Notes: generated by a model from the sequence alone, not told the origin. 64,000 bases of DNA from Labyrinthula sp. Ha (GCA_015227615.1 JAALGZ010000075.1:45819-109818); one strand, 5' to 3'. Positions 23,310-36,031 are shown, counted from the stretch's first letter. Program-made: numbers and translations.

Positions 23310-26300
23310 TAACATTTTATATTTTGCAGTGTCGTTCAGGTACTAAGAAAATAATAGTTTAGTTATTCCATTAATTCATAAGAACTAAATATGGTACAAA
23401 AAGAAATTTAAAACAAATTATTCACATTGAAGTATTTTCCGCTTGATAACCCTAACAAAACTAATTGGTATCTAATTAAAAAGAAAAAGCTCATTTTTCT
23501 GTACATATTCTCAATAAAAAGAATTCTAGGATCAGTGAATACGTGTAAAGAACCATAAATAGTGAATTCTCAATTCAATTGTTTAAAACTTACCAATCAT
23601 TCTGCTGGGTACCAGTTCTTCTCTTACAATATTTGTTTATTAGATTCGTTGCTTTGACTTATTTTCTGAGTTTGGGTTTGCTTGAGATCACTGATTAAGT
23701 TCAAAATCATGTGAGAAAATATTCTTTGTAAAATAGGTACTAGAAACATCAGGAAAAAATAATTTAGTTGGGTTCATCGTATCTTAAATGAACTTGATTC
23801 TTTGATGGAATGCTTATTTCCCATTCTACAGGTTTGAAGTTTCCTTTCAGCCTATACAACTATCATCTGACATTATCCTGGGTATAATTGTTCATGACGT
23901 GAACAATAGTTTCACTAGCATATGCATAAAAAAACAATAAAAAACATAAAAAAAATGCTCTGCCATAATCCATTTAATCTTCGATTAGCCAATAGCATCA
24001 TGTATTATACTTACTCCGAGTTTTCGATAGTCGATCCAAGTTAACATAAACATTTGCAATGATTGAGAATATGGCATGCTAGTCTTCTGGGGAAAGGTTA
24101 TTCCTGAACCTTGTAATTTGGGTAATTTTTTACTAAGCATCTGCCTAAAGGCACCCCAGAGTATAAAAAAATGTATTGCTTCCCTGATCGATAACTTTGG
24201 ATTTAGGTAAATAACTATTTTTTCCTCAATTCTAAGAAAGTATTTGCTCCTCTGAGCTGCCAGATTCGGTTAGCTAGAAGTTTTTTATTGTTTTTCTTAC
24301 GTAGGTTCTTTGGCTTGGTATACTTAAAATCACTTTTTTTTAATTTTCCTAGAGTTAGAAACTATAGGGCATCCAGAGGGCAATATATTTAAGATTCCAG
24401 AAAAATCAATTATATAATACACCTAGGAAAATAAATTTAAAGTATATTAAATTTGAAATCTTGTCAATCTATCAAGGTTATTAGTGAGCTACTAAGCAAC
24501 GAAATATAAAACTCTTGCCATACTGGCTGTTTGCTTTTTAAATGGTTATACAGCAATAATATGTTAGTGCACACTTGGTGCAACTTTGCATAATACATAT
24601 GCACCGGGAAGAATAAATCATAAAGCATAGATGATGTATATACCTGATCAATTATCGATAAAAGATATAATATTGTTATCAATTGATAGAGCTAAATTGT
24701 TAGGTGTTTTCTGGGGAGTAATAGCATAACAAATCTTATCACAGAAAGCTTATGATGAAGTAACCAAGGAACAAAGCCTAAATCAGACCAATGACCAAAA
24801 AAAAATCAAGACTCAGTTAGAGTAATAAAACTTATTGCAATGATAGTCTAAGTAGTACCACACTTTTTATAATACTAAGGAACCTCTTACGGGTTTATTA
24901 TTTGGCCTCAATTGAGTTAGAAGCTTCAGATTGAATTCTTCGTCACTGAAAATAACGTGAAAGCCTTCAGCCTATGAGCCAAAGGTTCTGTTAGTTTTCT
25001 TGACTCACTTCCGAGTATGTGACTGCTCCATAGTCTCCCCCGAGAGGAAAAAAGATCTCAATAACTACTGTGAATTATTAGAGGTTGCTTATACAATTTT
25101 AGACTCTCTTTGACTTTCAATATTCCATATTTAAATTTATGTATCCTGATGCGGATGAATATTCTATTGACATATCATAATCTCACCACAATTGTCTATT
25201 TTTATTCAAAAATATTGCTAAAAAATGCAATCACTTTACTTTTTCGTGGCTAGGTAACATTTTTTGAGCTCACGGAATTTAATATACAGAGGATAGTCTA
25301 TATCAAATGTCTCGGACCACCAACATTTTTTTTGCACAGCATAACTTTAGGTTTGCGTGGTTCTAGTATACAATAGTAGGAAAAACCCTTTTAAGCTTAC
25401 ACTCTTTCGAAGAAGTATCATGAATAAAACCTGTTTTTAGCTACAGTTCTCTTGATTGCTATGTGAAGACTAATATTTATTGGATAGATTATCGCTGTAC
25501 CTGTAATTTAATAGAATATGGTGATAAATGAGATAACACTAGTACAGTTGAAAGTATCTATTCTCTTATGTCACCAAAGGAACAAATATATTACCAGCCA
25601 ACAGCAAAATAGATTTGAAGCAATATAGAAGTATGGTTCTTCTTTTATTTAAAACATTAAAACAGATTAAAACCAGAGCAAATAAGGATACTTTAATAAA
25701 AATGCTAGTATAATAATCAAACTTCAACCTCGGTTACTTATTTTAAATCTGTAACTATTAGAAGCCAAAAAGGTAAAAAACTTTAGTACAACGACTTGGA
25801 ACTGAGTATAAATGTACAAGATTCTTATTGAATGAACAAATGATATTAATAATAAGACCACTGATATTACTATAGTTACCCTAGAAGAAAACTCACAGTT
25901 ATAAAAGGAAATTTATTTCTTCTCACAAATTTTTTAACACTCGGTAATTATTGATGAGGGATATTGCAATAAACTGAAAATATCTCAAAGACCACAAATA
26001 AATAGGATGCAATAGCGAAAAATTATTTTAACAAACTACAAGAAATATATGTTCTTCAGTTAGGTAGTGATAACAATTTAATTCTTCAATCATCAATTTC
26101 AAAGGTATGATGTAGAACTGTAAAAAGTCATAAGGGCATCTGATTCAAAATGGAAAATTTAAATATCCACAAAAGAAACTGCACACACAACAAACATCTA
26201 TTATCCGGAAACATAATTGCATAAGAGCCCTGCAGATCAATATATTTTGCATTAGCCAAAAGTTATTTCTTTTTCTCTTTTTAATAAGTTTTTTAAACAT

Positions 26301-29300
26301 ATTTTCCAATACTAATAGGTCTTGATTTAAGTATACAGTTCATTCGTATTTCAGAACTATATTGTTTGATCCGAATTCTTAATAAACATACCATATCCAG
26401 AGGGCCAGAGAAGTGAAGATAGTTAAAAAGTAATCCATACTTACTTCCCTCAGAAAACATTTAGATAAAACAATACTAGAAAATTTAGTATTCTTCAAAA
26501 CAGAAATACTGTCTAAAATATTTTTATCACTTTGAATAAAACTAGTGGTTGATATCCGAGGCGTAAAACCATTAAGAATAAAAGATTCGTTATTTAGTCA
26601 TTCTTAACGACAAATGCTCTGCTTCTAATCATCATGCACAACGAAGCCATTAAGATTTATCCTAAATTATTTTTCATGGACATATGTAAATAGATATTTA
26701 CAACAAAGTAACATATCAAATCAATAATCCAGTCAAATATAATCGTAAGAAATTCATCGGTTGTACCGATCACTCATCGTGTAAATTCTAGAAATCAATA
26801 TCCATCTTAAAAAATACTTTTTAAGCAAAAAGAATACCATATTCATACGAAAATCAATAAAAACACAATTTTGCTAGAACTTGATCAGTAAATTATTTTA
26901 TAAGTAGTCTATGAACACGAATCGAAACAAAAAATAACAGGAAATTAAAAGAAAAAATAATAGAAAAATAAAAACTTATCTGTTGTAACCAAAAGGTCCA
27001 ATAAAATGGATAGAAATTAGATAAAAATATTAAAATGAACCTAACTCAGTGCCATGGCCAAGAAGAAAAATATAAGAAAAGTTTGAACGAACAAATGGAT
27101 AAAGGTATTATTCCAAAGAAATCCATAGATCGATATATAAAAGAATGAAGCAGTTTTACAGAGTGTATAAACAAAAAACAGGGAAAAATAGAAGAAAACC
27201 GCATTCGAACATATTTTTTCATTTAAACAGAAAAATACGATACAAGCTCATTGTGGAGCAAGAATATCATATGGAAATAAATGTTAGAGAAACTCAATCG
27301 ATTTATGAATCTTATTCAGGACTATTATAGTAGTTGGGTTAACATGAAGAAAATATAAAAAAAAGTAAAAATAAAGAACTCAGAAAAGAAGAAGCGATAA
27401 ATTATGAAAAAAATGATATGGAAAACATCGTTGACATCTAGATAAAATTTGACAGCCTAGGATCATTATATGGAGTCTTAAGAGTAGGAGAAAACTATAC
27501 AGTAAGAATACACAATACAAAATTTGACAGAAAATATGAAAGGGTGGCCATATTTATTTACAAAGTTAATATTGCTTTAAATATATCAGAATTCTATGTG
27601 GAAAATTCTTTTGCACAAATATTTCAAACGATATATAGCAAAATAAAATAAGCTTAAGCTTGAAGGGTATCCATTGTTTAATCTGAAAAACGTTGAAATT
27701 TTCAAAATTTTATGAAGAATATAAAGAAAACTCTGTTTAAAAATCTATCAAAAATCTAATAATTTTAATTATCTCAACAAAGATGAGTATATGTACTACA
27801 GATTCGGGAGGGCATCGGCTACTATATTGCGTGCTAATATTGCAACAACTAATCAAGCAATGAACACAGTTGGTTGAGTTTTAAGCGCTGTAGCACATCA
27901 ACATTTTAAACAATCATATAAAAAAACATTTATGAGTAAAGAACCAGTAACTTAGATCCAACGCCATATAAAAGAGAAATAAAAAAAATAATTTAACTAC
28001 AGAGTGAGGGGAGGTGGTATCAAGAACGTGATCAAATATTCAGCCCATGAGATTGGATTTTGGAAACACAATAAAATAGATTTTCCATAATTCGCAATTA
28101 TTTTAGCCAAAGCGAAGAAAAGTAAACAATGCAAAGCAAATAAAAAAGAAAGCAAAAACCGTTCCAGGAGATAATTCAATCAATAGCAAAGAAAAATAAT
28201 ATACTAACATCTAACGTACAAACAACAAGCTCTATATTTAAGAATAAATGGTTCTTCACACAACTTTGTTGGTTTCGTTCGAATTCTTTCCAGTACCTTT
28301 AAAAATTACCTGAAAGAAACGGCAAATAGCCCGATATAGGCATGGTTATGAAATTTTGCGTATACATTATATCAATTTTTCTTTTTAACTTGGATGCTGG
28401 TGAAACCTATTTCGGTGAACAAAATTTACAGAGATCTATTTCGTAAACAACTATTACAGAAATTAAACTAATATTTGATTAGCTATATACTCTTAAAGGT
28501 TATGTTTAACTTAACAAAGTAAAAAAAGAATAAAACTAAATCAAATCCAAGGTAATAAAACTTAACTATGCCGTGGTTGTGATACAACCTCTGGATTATC
28601 TGCTACCATGAATTTAATGTGCAATATGAGTAAAATTAAGCAAACTATGCTCAAATATTTAAAATAATATATAAGTCAGAAGTTAAGATTCAATAAATTA
28701 TAGAACAACAAAACTAACGCTAGAGTCGTAAAAATTATACCAGAAAGAGAGATTTTATTTAAATCGATATCTATATCACTTTAGGTTAAAAATGTTTCGT
28801 TAAAAAATGAAAAATAATTAGATTGTTGAAAACATCACAACATAAATTCATTACTTTGCTTTGTTTATACATATGAATTTGTCAGAATTAATAAAAAGTA
28901 TTAGTGGGTTTAAATAGGACGTATCATATCACATAAGAAAGCATATATGTGATAAGAAACATATATTGATACCAATAATCTCTACCTTTGTAAAGTCTAG
29001 AAGATAAAATTAAATATCTGTCATAGAGACGTATTTCTAAATATCAAATATATAAAAAAAATAGTACAGATGAAAATATTACCTGAAATAAACCCATTAT
29101 TTTAGTTGAAGACACCAATGAGCAATCCATTAAATAACTAGAAAGCTTCAAGAAGTAGGGTTCAAAAAGTAAGATGATATTAAATGCCTAGGTTGACATC
29201 TAATTTCAAAATATATTATACCAATACTATCTTCATAGGAAATATTTGATTCTAGTCTAACGGCAACGCTACAACGTACATCGTATAATTGATGGTAGAA

Positions 29301-31680
29301 TTTGTATTTACACTTTGCATTTTATATTATTCTGCAGAACTATACTTGTAGATCAAATCCTTAATATAAATAAAACTGATAATACGTTGATCAAAAATAC
29401 ATTATCCATGCTACGAATATAATAGAACTATGGCTACAAAATAATCGAGTTATTGACTTCAGTATAATGCTTATATAAGCAAATACGAGTGAATTTTACC
29501 TAGTAGCATTAGAAAATTAGTATACAAGAGAGGTTCCTGTATGATAAGCATAAGATTCTTAGGTTTGAATATGAAAACATGAATAGTAATTATAATTATT
29601 AATAGCAATGAAGATATCGAAGATATCATCGCCATGAATCGAAGACCCCATTTAACAAGACATCTACATCACTCAAAGAATAGAAGTCGTAAATCAAAAT
29701 ACGACAATAACCAAACTATATGCACATTTAGTTAGTGTTTATTATTAGTTCAATATGATATTTTTCTATTCTACTCATAATAGTAATAAGCACACTGAAA
29801 TTATAATAAAATAGAATGTTTAATTTCTTAAGTAGTTCTCGACATGTACAGGACAAAAGTTGTTATATAAGTTATAAGATTTTATTTGATAATAATTAAA
29901 TTATTTTTAATAGCACTGAGAGTTAAATCCAGAACGTTGTAAAATGTTGCTACAGGGTATTATGAGTAAATTAAAGAGTAGATTTAAAACTTAAAGATAC
30001 GAATCGTTATTTAATCAAAATCAGATTTCGTTGTTTTAGGCATTACTTTCACAGAAAACCTGGATAAACTCTCATATACATTATTCAAATAATTTTTCAA
30101 CTATTCTTATCATTTTTCCAGCTCTAATAGAAAACCAATTAAACTCACCCTCTGTGAGTTTCCAATTAGTAATCCTTATATTTAAAGTTTTAATTTCAAG
30201 TATTCAACTGGGAAAATATACAATATTTTTGGAAGAATTATTGTCAACCCAAGAGCAATAAGAAAATTCCACCCAAGCATCAGTTCAATCCTGTTAGGCG
30301 GAAAGATATAAATGATCTTTATAGCATGCAGGTAATTATTATCATAATATTAGAAGTTACCCAGAAACCGTTAATTAAGTAAAAAAAATTAAATCTTGTA
30401 CACAATCTTGTTAAAGGTTTAGTGTATTTATATACATAGGTTCTACAGATATACCAACCTGATTGTTTCTGCCAAGTCACATATCTCCAAACTGAAAATA
30501 GCAGTCATTAATTTAACTCTATTATATCAAATATTAGGCCAATTGTCGAATTGCTGGGGCACTCAGTTCATGATATATACATAGATCTTGGAGAGTTCGT
30601 TTTATAGAAGAACAACGTACAAATTTCACATAAAAAGGATGTAACCAAATCCGTATAAATAGAAAGACAAGGAAACTGCAAAAATATCTTGCGATAAAAT
30701 TTCCCAAGAATTTCTACCTCATAATCATGATTCTTCATAATGAAATTAAATAATTTTACAATCAATAGCTAAGAACCGGAATAACGTTTCAAATACATGG
30801 ATATGTTGAATTTATATTTAAATTATACAGTTAATGTCTTAATATAAAGAACATATTAGCATTAATATTCAAAAACTTTTTCAATAAAAAATAATATTCT
30901 TGCTTTAGAAACATTACTTAATAGATCTTTAGAATATAGTTCACTACTTAGTACTCAAGGCAATAAAGATATGAGAATAGCTTAGAACCCATGCTCCAAT
31001 ACCAATTTTGATAATAAATACAGTATCATATAGTTCTTAAGCAGTGAACTTGCTAAAAGTTAAGATTTCATAAGACTCGGAAACATGCCGACAAACAACA
31101 CAAAAAATCAAAATCTATAGGAACGAAGGAAATCCGTTGTTTTCGAATAACTCATGCGTGTCCTTACTGTGGAAAAGTGGTGCTCATCAAGAAAATATAA
31201 AAATCAATATTTTTTATATGTACTAAATGTTTCTCCTATACCAGTCAAATCAACATATGTGCAGATAAACCCAATAACGGAGCTAATTCTCATGTATTAC
31301 AACATATTTTTTCTGCTTATCCTACAACAGCTTGGTATTTACAAATAGTAGAAATGGACAAAGTGTGAATTCAAATCAATTTTACTGATCTGCCTGAAAG
31401 ACTTGTCCTATTCAAGAAATTATCTTAATGTTTACTAAAGCCCAGATTATCTTATAGTAATCAATAAGGATTATGTTTTCAGTTGGGGTTGGCTAGCGAT
31501 TAGAACTCTCCTTAAGAAGAAAATGTGATTTAACGCTTAAATATAAATCTGATTCATTTAATTCAATTTCTAATGATTGCAATATTATAAAACTCCTGCA
31601 TCTATTGGGCTCTTGCTTTACTAAAACTGAATAACCATTTCAGTTAAAGAAATATTTCTTAATTGTTGAAAACACTTCTA
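23310..31680. other. Gene desert, AT-rich
   Basis: More than 8 kb without a supportable gene. Open frames do not exceed 75 codons and none matches the family or an element found elsewhere in the window. Stretches at 27.1-28.2 and 29.1-29.6 kb look faintly like decayed coding sequence (stop-broken frames of mixed composition), but no motif could be confirmed. Confidence 0.5.
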
Positions 31681-31684
31681 GCTA

Positions 31685-31930
31685 TGCTTCGTATCCGCTG
31701 GAACCATTATTATCATTCGATAGCTATTATCATTGACGTAAAAAAATCTTTCCTTCAGTTGTTTCAGAGAAGTATGTTTATAAGCATCTTCTTAATCCTA
31801 TTTTCCTAGTGCCGCACTCAAACCCTGTCGACGCTCGAATAGTTGCCGCAGACTAAGTAGAGGAATAATCGTCCGAGACATCTTCAACCTCTTCTTTAGC
31901 TTCCTATAATACAGAAAACAACAATTAAAT
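31685..31930 (+). other. GC-richer patch with possible micro-exons
   Basis: Base composition rises sharply compared with the flanks. From an ATG at 31685 a 19-codon frame (MLRIRWNHYYHSIAIIIID) runs into a GTAA...TTTCAG stretch of 30 nt that resembles the tiny introns of the Roco gene. Beyond it two overlapping frames are mostly open, one containing NPVDARIVAAD. A complete gene could not be assembled. It could be an unassembled small-intron gene, the start of a longer transcript, or a relic. Confidence 0.2.
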
Positions 31931-32030
31931 TAACGCAATTCATACCGGTAGTATTCAACTCGTAGACATCTTAGCTCAATTTTCAACGCCAAGGGTTCGC
32001 GAATGTGGAATGGGAACCTAAGTACTCTAA

Positions 32031-32038
32031 TGACGTCA
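32031..32038. promoter_or_regulatory. Palindrome TGACGTCA (bZIP/CRE-type site)
   Basis: A perfect 8-bp CRE palindrome lies 238 bp upstream of member D. About 35 bp before it is a second palindromic core, TTCGCGAA. CRE palindromes are binding sites of bZIP factors of the CREB/ATF type. Whether this one works is unknown, since a single 8-mer can occur by chance. Confidence 0.25.
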
Positions 32039-32275
32039 TTTGGAAAATTAGCGGAGTTATTGAAACATAGTAGGAGAAATATAATAGTCCCGAAAATGCT
32101 AGGGTAAATTTTCCCTTACCCCACAATCATTCCAGGCTTGACTGCTGGAAAATAGTTTTAAAACTTTATGCCTACAGTTATGTTATTTCTTACTCTTATC
32201 AAAATTTCATAACCAATTGAGAAAAAACAGAAACAGAAACAGAAACAAGTATCTAGGAAGGAGTATCTTACAGCA

Positions 32276-33010
32276 ATGACCAACAAGCAACTAGAGCTAA
32301 GTTTAGAGGTTGGAGCCATACCAAGCGCTAAAAAACCGAAGAGACAAAATAGAAACGGGAAAAATCATGCAAATCAAAGATTGAAGGTGCTACTTCTATT
32401 CTTATTAGTTGCCCTTTTACTCGTAGTCCTAACAATATTTTTCTTTGGACCCAATTTGAGCAATCACTTTGATGAAGAGGGTACAATAGATTCAATTTCA
32501 CCAACGGCGTCTACTTTTGCGGATCCATCTACACTTCCAACAACTTCTCCAGTACTTTATCCAACTGAGTATCCCACTCGTCACCCTACAGCTCAACTAA
32601 CTCAGTCTCCCTCAGTTTCCCCAACACCTCTGCCTACATCAAACCCTTCGACAACTCCGTCACACAACCCCACTTCTCTTCCAAGCTATTCTCCAACCAA
32701 TCAACCCAGTAGTTTTCGTTCCGCTCCTCCAACATTTGTTCCATCCACATCACCCACACAAATTCCCAGTTCTTCTCCCTCTTTAACAACTCCAGCTCCT
32801 ACACTAGACCCATATGAAGTTGCAGAATTGTTGTGCAGTAGGAAACCAATAGTTGGATTATACCTGACGATCTGTCTTTCAGATAGAGTAGGAGTTCTGT
32901 GTGACCCAGATGGAGATTTTACCCTTTTTGGCTGTCCAACAGGATGTAATTGTCCACTATACGAGTTCAACGCGCTTTTTAATACAGTTGATCTTTGCTT
33001 AAACTGTTAA
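32276..33010 (+). CDS. 8-Cys head, PT-stalk type II membrane protein (member D, divergent)
   Basis: 244 residues. The N-terminus is strongly basic (KKPKRQNRNGKNH), so N-in topology is well supported. The span is a plain leucine/valine helix (LLLFLLVALLLVVLTIFFF) without the SAGSYG/VAATG signature of the other members, and there is no juxtamembrane Cys. The stalk of about 110 residues is rich in SPT, NPT and TPT. The head has eight cysteines (LC, IC, LC, GC, GC-N-C, LC, NC), with only two residues between the last pair instead of four. It stands with member E (207 bp apart, same strand) and appears to be an older branch. Confidence 0.85.
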   Translation: MTNKQLELSLEVGAIPSAKKPKRQNRNGKNHANQRLKVLLLFLLVALLLVVLTIFFFGPNLSNHFDEEGTIDSISPTASTFADPSTLPTTSPVLYPTEYPTRHPTAQLTQSPSVSPTPLPTSNPSTTPSHNPTSLPSYSPTNQPSSFRSAPPTFVPSTSPTQIPSSSPSLTTPAPTLDPYEVAELLCSRKPIVGLYLTICLSDRVGVLCDPDGDFTLFGCPTGCNCPLYEFNALFNTVDLCLNC

Positions 33011-33146
33011 GAATAGAAAGAAAACACTAAAACATTCTTAAATATCTAAGTTATATTATTGTACTGAATAAATAACAAAATATTGAAATATTTTTCTAAT
33101 TTAAATTCATACAAGTAAAAATTAAACCGACTAGTTTTAAGAAAAT

Positions 33147-33184
33147 CCCAGTTTCATATTTTATGTAATTTTAACTTCTAATAT
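33147..33184 (+). promoter_or_regulatory. Bipartite upstream element of member E (variant)
   Basis: CCCAGT at 33147-33152 (one mismatch to CCCGGT) is followed 26 bp later by AACTTCTAATAT at 33173-33184. The ATG is at 33217. Spacing and order match the elements before members B and H. Confidence 0.4.
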
Positions 33185-33216
33185 TATAATAATAAAACAA
33201 TACTAAAAATAGAAAC

Positions 33217-33852
33217 ATGATGCGAGATAAACAATTACGAGACTTAGAGGTAACTCTTGATATAGAAAACTCACATCATTCAATGCATGAAAGAAAACAA
33301 AAATCTACTTTATGCTGTGGACTAACTACATCTACTTTCCTCCTCTTGTTCCTTATCTCATGCGCATCATACGCAGTCGCCGTTTCTCAAACTGGTGAGA
33401 TTAACCTTGGATTAAGTTTTAGTAATTCACAATCAAATTCAAACCCAGCATCTTCACCCACGTATCTTCCATCTGCATCTCCAACTAACTTACCTACTGA
33501 ATCTCCTTCTCAATCTCCATCCAATGCTCCCAGCAGATACCCTACATCTTCACCAACAGTACAGCCATCAAATTCTCCATCATTTTCACCTTCAAGAAGT
33601 CCTACGAAAAGTCCATCTTCAAGTCCAACAACATTTGCAGATGTAGAATGCGAGAATAAACCATCTTCGTTGGGAAATAGTTTGATGGTTTGTATAGGTG
33701 ATATTGCAGTAGCTTGTCTTATTAATGGAACAACATTTTCAGAACAATGTTTAACTGGATGTTCTTGTTCTGACAATGAGTTTGTTGCAATTACAAATAT
33801 AAATAATATATGTTCAGAATCTCAATGTATTCCAGGAGAAGCAATAGAATAG
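33217..33852 (+). CDS. 8-Cys head, PT-stalk type II membrane protein (member E)
   Basis: 211 residues, starting at the first of two adjacent ATGs (MMRDKQ). The cytosolic part of about 35 residues ends in STLCCGLTTS, again with membrane-proximal cysteines. The span is TFLLLFLISCASYAVAVS and the linker is QTGEINLGLSF. The stalk has about 16 SPT/SPS units. The head keeps eight cysteines (EC, VC, AC, QC, GC-S-C, IC, QC) and one NGT sequon. It is the cleanest representative next to members A and B. Confidence 0.85.
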   Translation: MMRDKQLRDLEVTLDIENSHHSMHERKQKSTLCCGLTTSTFLLLFLISCASYAVAVSQTGEINLGLSFSNSQSNSNPASSPTYLPSASPTNLPTESPSQSPSNAPSRYPTSSPTVQPSNSPSFSPSRSPTKSPSSSPTTFADVECENKPSSLGNSLMVCIGDIAVACLINGTTFSEQCLTGCSCSDNEFVAITNINNICSESQCIPGEAIE

Positions 33853-34527
33853 TTTATATATTAAGTTTTTTCTCTATTTTCTATTATGTACATAGACTTC
33901 AAAGTTTACTTTATGAATAGTTTTCTTATTTTTACTTTTGATTCTTTTTATCTTAACAATAATATAGTAAGAAAATAAAGTAAATTGCAGCAAAACAAGA
34001 AGAGAGTCTGTAATATCTAACTAATCAGAACTATATTCTAGTTGCAACAGCTTTTAAGTCAATTAAACATTGGTATCTAATGAATTATCTATAGTTCTGG
34101 CTTTAATCTTTCTTTTTTTGTATTCTAAGTAAAAGAATATTATACTAAATAATAATATTCCTCTACTTTTAATGCAAACCTTACATGAAAAATATCAAAA
34201 TCACAGCTTATTTTCTTCAACTGGATAGCCTCCCAGTTCTAAAAGTAGAAATTTTGCGAAATGAAAAATACTAAAATTTACAAACAATTACTTTTAACAT
34301 TCATGGTATCTGCTACTTAAAATAAAACTTGGTATTTGATGTGATATTATTACTTTTTTGCTTGGTTTTCATAAGTTGCGCATGTGAAAGAGAAAAAAGC
34401 CTAAATGCTGAACCTAAGCTTCAGTTTAAAGCAGGATGTTTTTTATAACTTCAATTTAGTTCTTCTTCGGTTTTTTATCTTGAGTATTAAATAGTGAAAA
34501 TAGTGTACAGAAATTAGAAAGATCATT
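33853..34527. other. Intergenic between convergent members E and F
   Basis: Shared 3' region of two convergent genes. It is very AT-rich and no gene is seen. Confidence 0.5.
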
Positions 34528-35151
34528 TTAAATTTTATGGTGTTCTGTTAATCCAGCGGATGCGCAGTATGTTTCTTTACATGCATCAGGAGGTGCAGTA
34601 ACATAAAAATATTTATTTAATCCACAAGGACAAGTACAATTAAATATTCTATTATCACCATTGAAACCACAATAATACAAGAAACTTTCATCTTCACAAT
34701 ATAAAGTTTCGTAGTAATTTAAGCTGGATGGTAAATAACAGATTTCATCTAATCTTGATAGAGGTTTTGATGTTGGTGAAAAAGAAGGACTACTGCTTGG
34801 AGCTTGAGATAGTAATTTTGTTGGTGGTTCAGTAGGGGAAAAGCTTGGATTAGATGTTGGTTTTGGTGATGGCGTTGACGTAGGGGAGGAAGATGTTGAT
34901 GCAGTTGGAATGAAAGTAGATTGAGTCGAGGAACCTTTATTGGAAACAAGTCCAAGAGAAACACTACCAGTAGAAATATAAAGTGTAGTGAATATTCCAA
35001 GCAATACTAAAAGTAATGTTGCGCTCAATCTGAAGCAGGAACAAAGATTTGGTCTTCCAGCTTCTTGCACTTCAAGTGGGATTTGACTTTCAATAGCAAA
35101 TTTTGGGTGCAGTTCTAGCTCGGGAGGATTTTGATCCTGGGTTTTTTTCAT
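34528..35151 (-). CDS. 8-Cys head, PT-stalk type II membrane protein (member F)
   Basis: 207 residues. The N-terminus of about 36 residues is acidic and ends in NLCSCFRLSATLL, with two cysteines at the membrane. The span ends LGIFTTLYISTGSVSLGL. The stalk is Ser/Pro/Thr-rich. The head has eight cysteines, but the middle is compressed: the fourth to sixth read NCTCPC, so one residue rather than three lies between the fourth and fifth. Tyrosines are unusually frequent in this head. Upstream, AAGTGTATAG at 35194-35203 (minus-strand gene) is shared with member I. Confidence 0.85.
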   Translation of the reverse strand: MKKTQDQNPPELELHPKFAIESQIPLEVQEAGRPNLCSCFRLSATLLLVLLGIFTTLYISTGSVSLGLVSNKGSSTQSTFIPTASTSSSPTSTPSPKPTSNPSFSPTEPPTKLLSQAPSSSPSFSPTSKPLSRLDEICYLPSSLNYYETLYCEDESFLYYCGFNGDNRIFNCTCPCGLNKYFYVTAPPDACKETYCASAGLTEHHKI

Positions 35152-35350
35152 ATTTTTTATTGTTTTCGTTTTGTTTTTTTTTATGTTTTTTACAAGTGTA
35201 TAGAATAGACATATAGTATTGGTTAAATGGTCCCCTCTATAGATATTGGTCCTATCTATATATACAGTAATGTACCATTTGTTTAGAAATATTCTAACAT
35301 TTCAATGTGGCATTTCTATATCCATTGGATACAAAACGGAATTTTAGGAG
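35152..35350. promoter_or_regulatory. Intergenic between divergent members F and G
   Basis: About 295 bp separate the two divergent starts, so the promoters lie back to back. Apart from the AAGTGTATAG box near F and the CCCGGT box near G, no element stands out. Confidence 0.4.
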
Positions 35351-35360
35351 TTCCCGGTCT
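35351..35360 (+). promoter_or_regulatory. TTCCCGGTCT box upstream of member G
   Basis: The box lies 87 bp before the ATG and is preceded by GAG, as in front of member C. The second box is weak here (AACAGTATTC about 18 bp later). Confidence 0.45.
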
Positions 35361-35446
35361 CAGTTTTTCAAACAGTATTCAAGGACAAGGTCTGATACTT
35401 AATAAGAAATAAACTGGGAAATAAACAGATTGAACCAAAATTAACA

Positions 35447-35917
35447 ATGCAAGTTTCAACAAAACAACAAAAAGATAACCAGAGTGAACTCCAAGCAGAT
35501 ACAAAAACGTTCTGTCCATCTCTTCCCGTACTCTTAGTTGTCTTGTACATCATCACCTGTGCTATATACGGAGTTTCTGTCGTAATCTCAGGAAATCTAG
35601 ACTTAGGAATATCCTCTCCTTCTATGAGGAATCCGACGCTATCACCTTCGTTTTCCCCTTCTCATTCCCCTACTGCTTCTCCTAGTTTTATCCCAGCTGG
35701 TCCACCTAGATCACCAGCTGAAGTTTTATGTGACGAAAAACCAACAAGTGATGTGGATCTCATAGTTTGTGCTACAGCTAGAAGACTTATCTTTTGCGGT
35801 GCTGATGGTGGTGCAGATATTGAGTTTTGTACTTGTAATTGTAACATAAATGAGTTCGTTATTGCCACTGATTCAGAAGATCCTTGTTCAGAAACAGCTT
35901 GCGAAGTTTTTGTATAG
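35447..35917 (+). CDS. 8-Cys head, PT-stalk type II membrane protein (member G)
   Basis: 156 residues. The shortest intact member. The cytosolic tail of about 25 residues ends in TKTFCPSLPVLL, with one membrane-proximal Cys. The span is VLLVVLYIITCAIYGVSVV and the linker SGNLDLGISS. The stalk is only about 35 residues and has few SPT units. The head keeps eight cysteines, with FCTCNC in the middle, so like member F it has lost two residues between the fourth and fifth. It is oriented with member H, 139 bp upstream of it. Confidence 0.85.
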   Translation: MQVSTKQQKDNQSELQADTKTFCPSLPVLLVVLYIITCAIYGVSVVISGNLDLGISSPSMRNPTLSPSFSPSHSPTASPSFIPAGPPRSPAEVLCDEKPTSDVDLIVCATARRLIFCGADGGADIEFCTCNCNINEFVIATDSEDPCSETACEVFV

Positions 35918-35994
35918 AGGTTTTTAATCTATTTTGTTTTCTTTTTTTTGCCCAAAATAACGCCCAGCAAATAATTCGTATGTGTAATATTATT

Positions 35995-36031
35995 CCCGGT
36001 ACCAAAGTTGTATTTTTAAACTTCTGAATAT
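35995..36031 (+). promoter_or_regulatory. Bipartite upstream element of member H
   Basis: CCCGGTACC from 35995 is followed 24 bp later by AACTTCTGAATAT at 36019-36031. The ATG is at 36057. The second box is identical over 13 bp to that of member B, 15 kb away, while the sequence between the boxes differs. Confidence 0.55.

Noticed and set aside
29080-29560. Second Copia-like RT or RNase H relic
   Set aside because: A few words (KCLG, ALEN) resemble Copia, but no ordered set of motifs could be traced through the stops.
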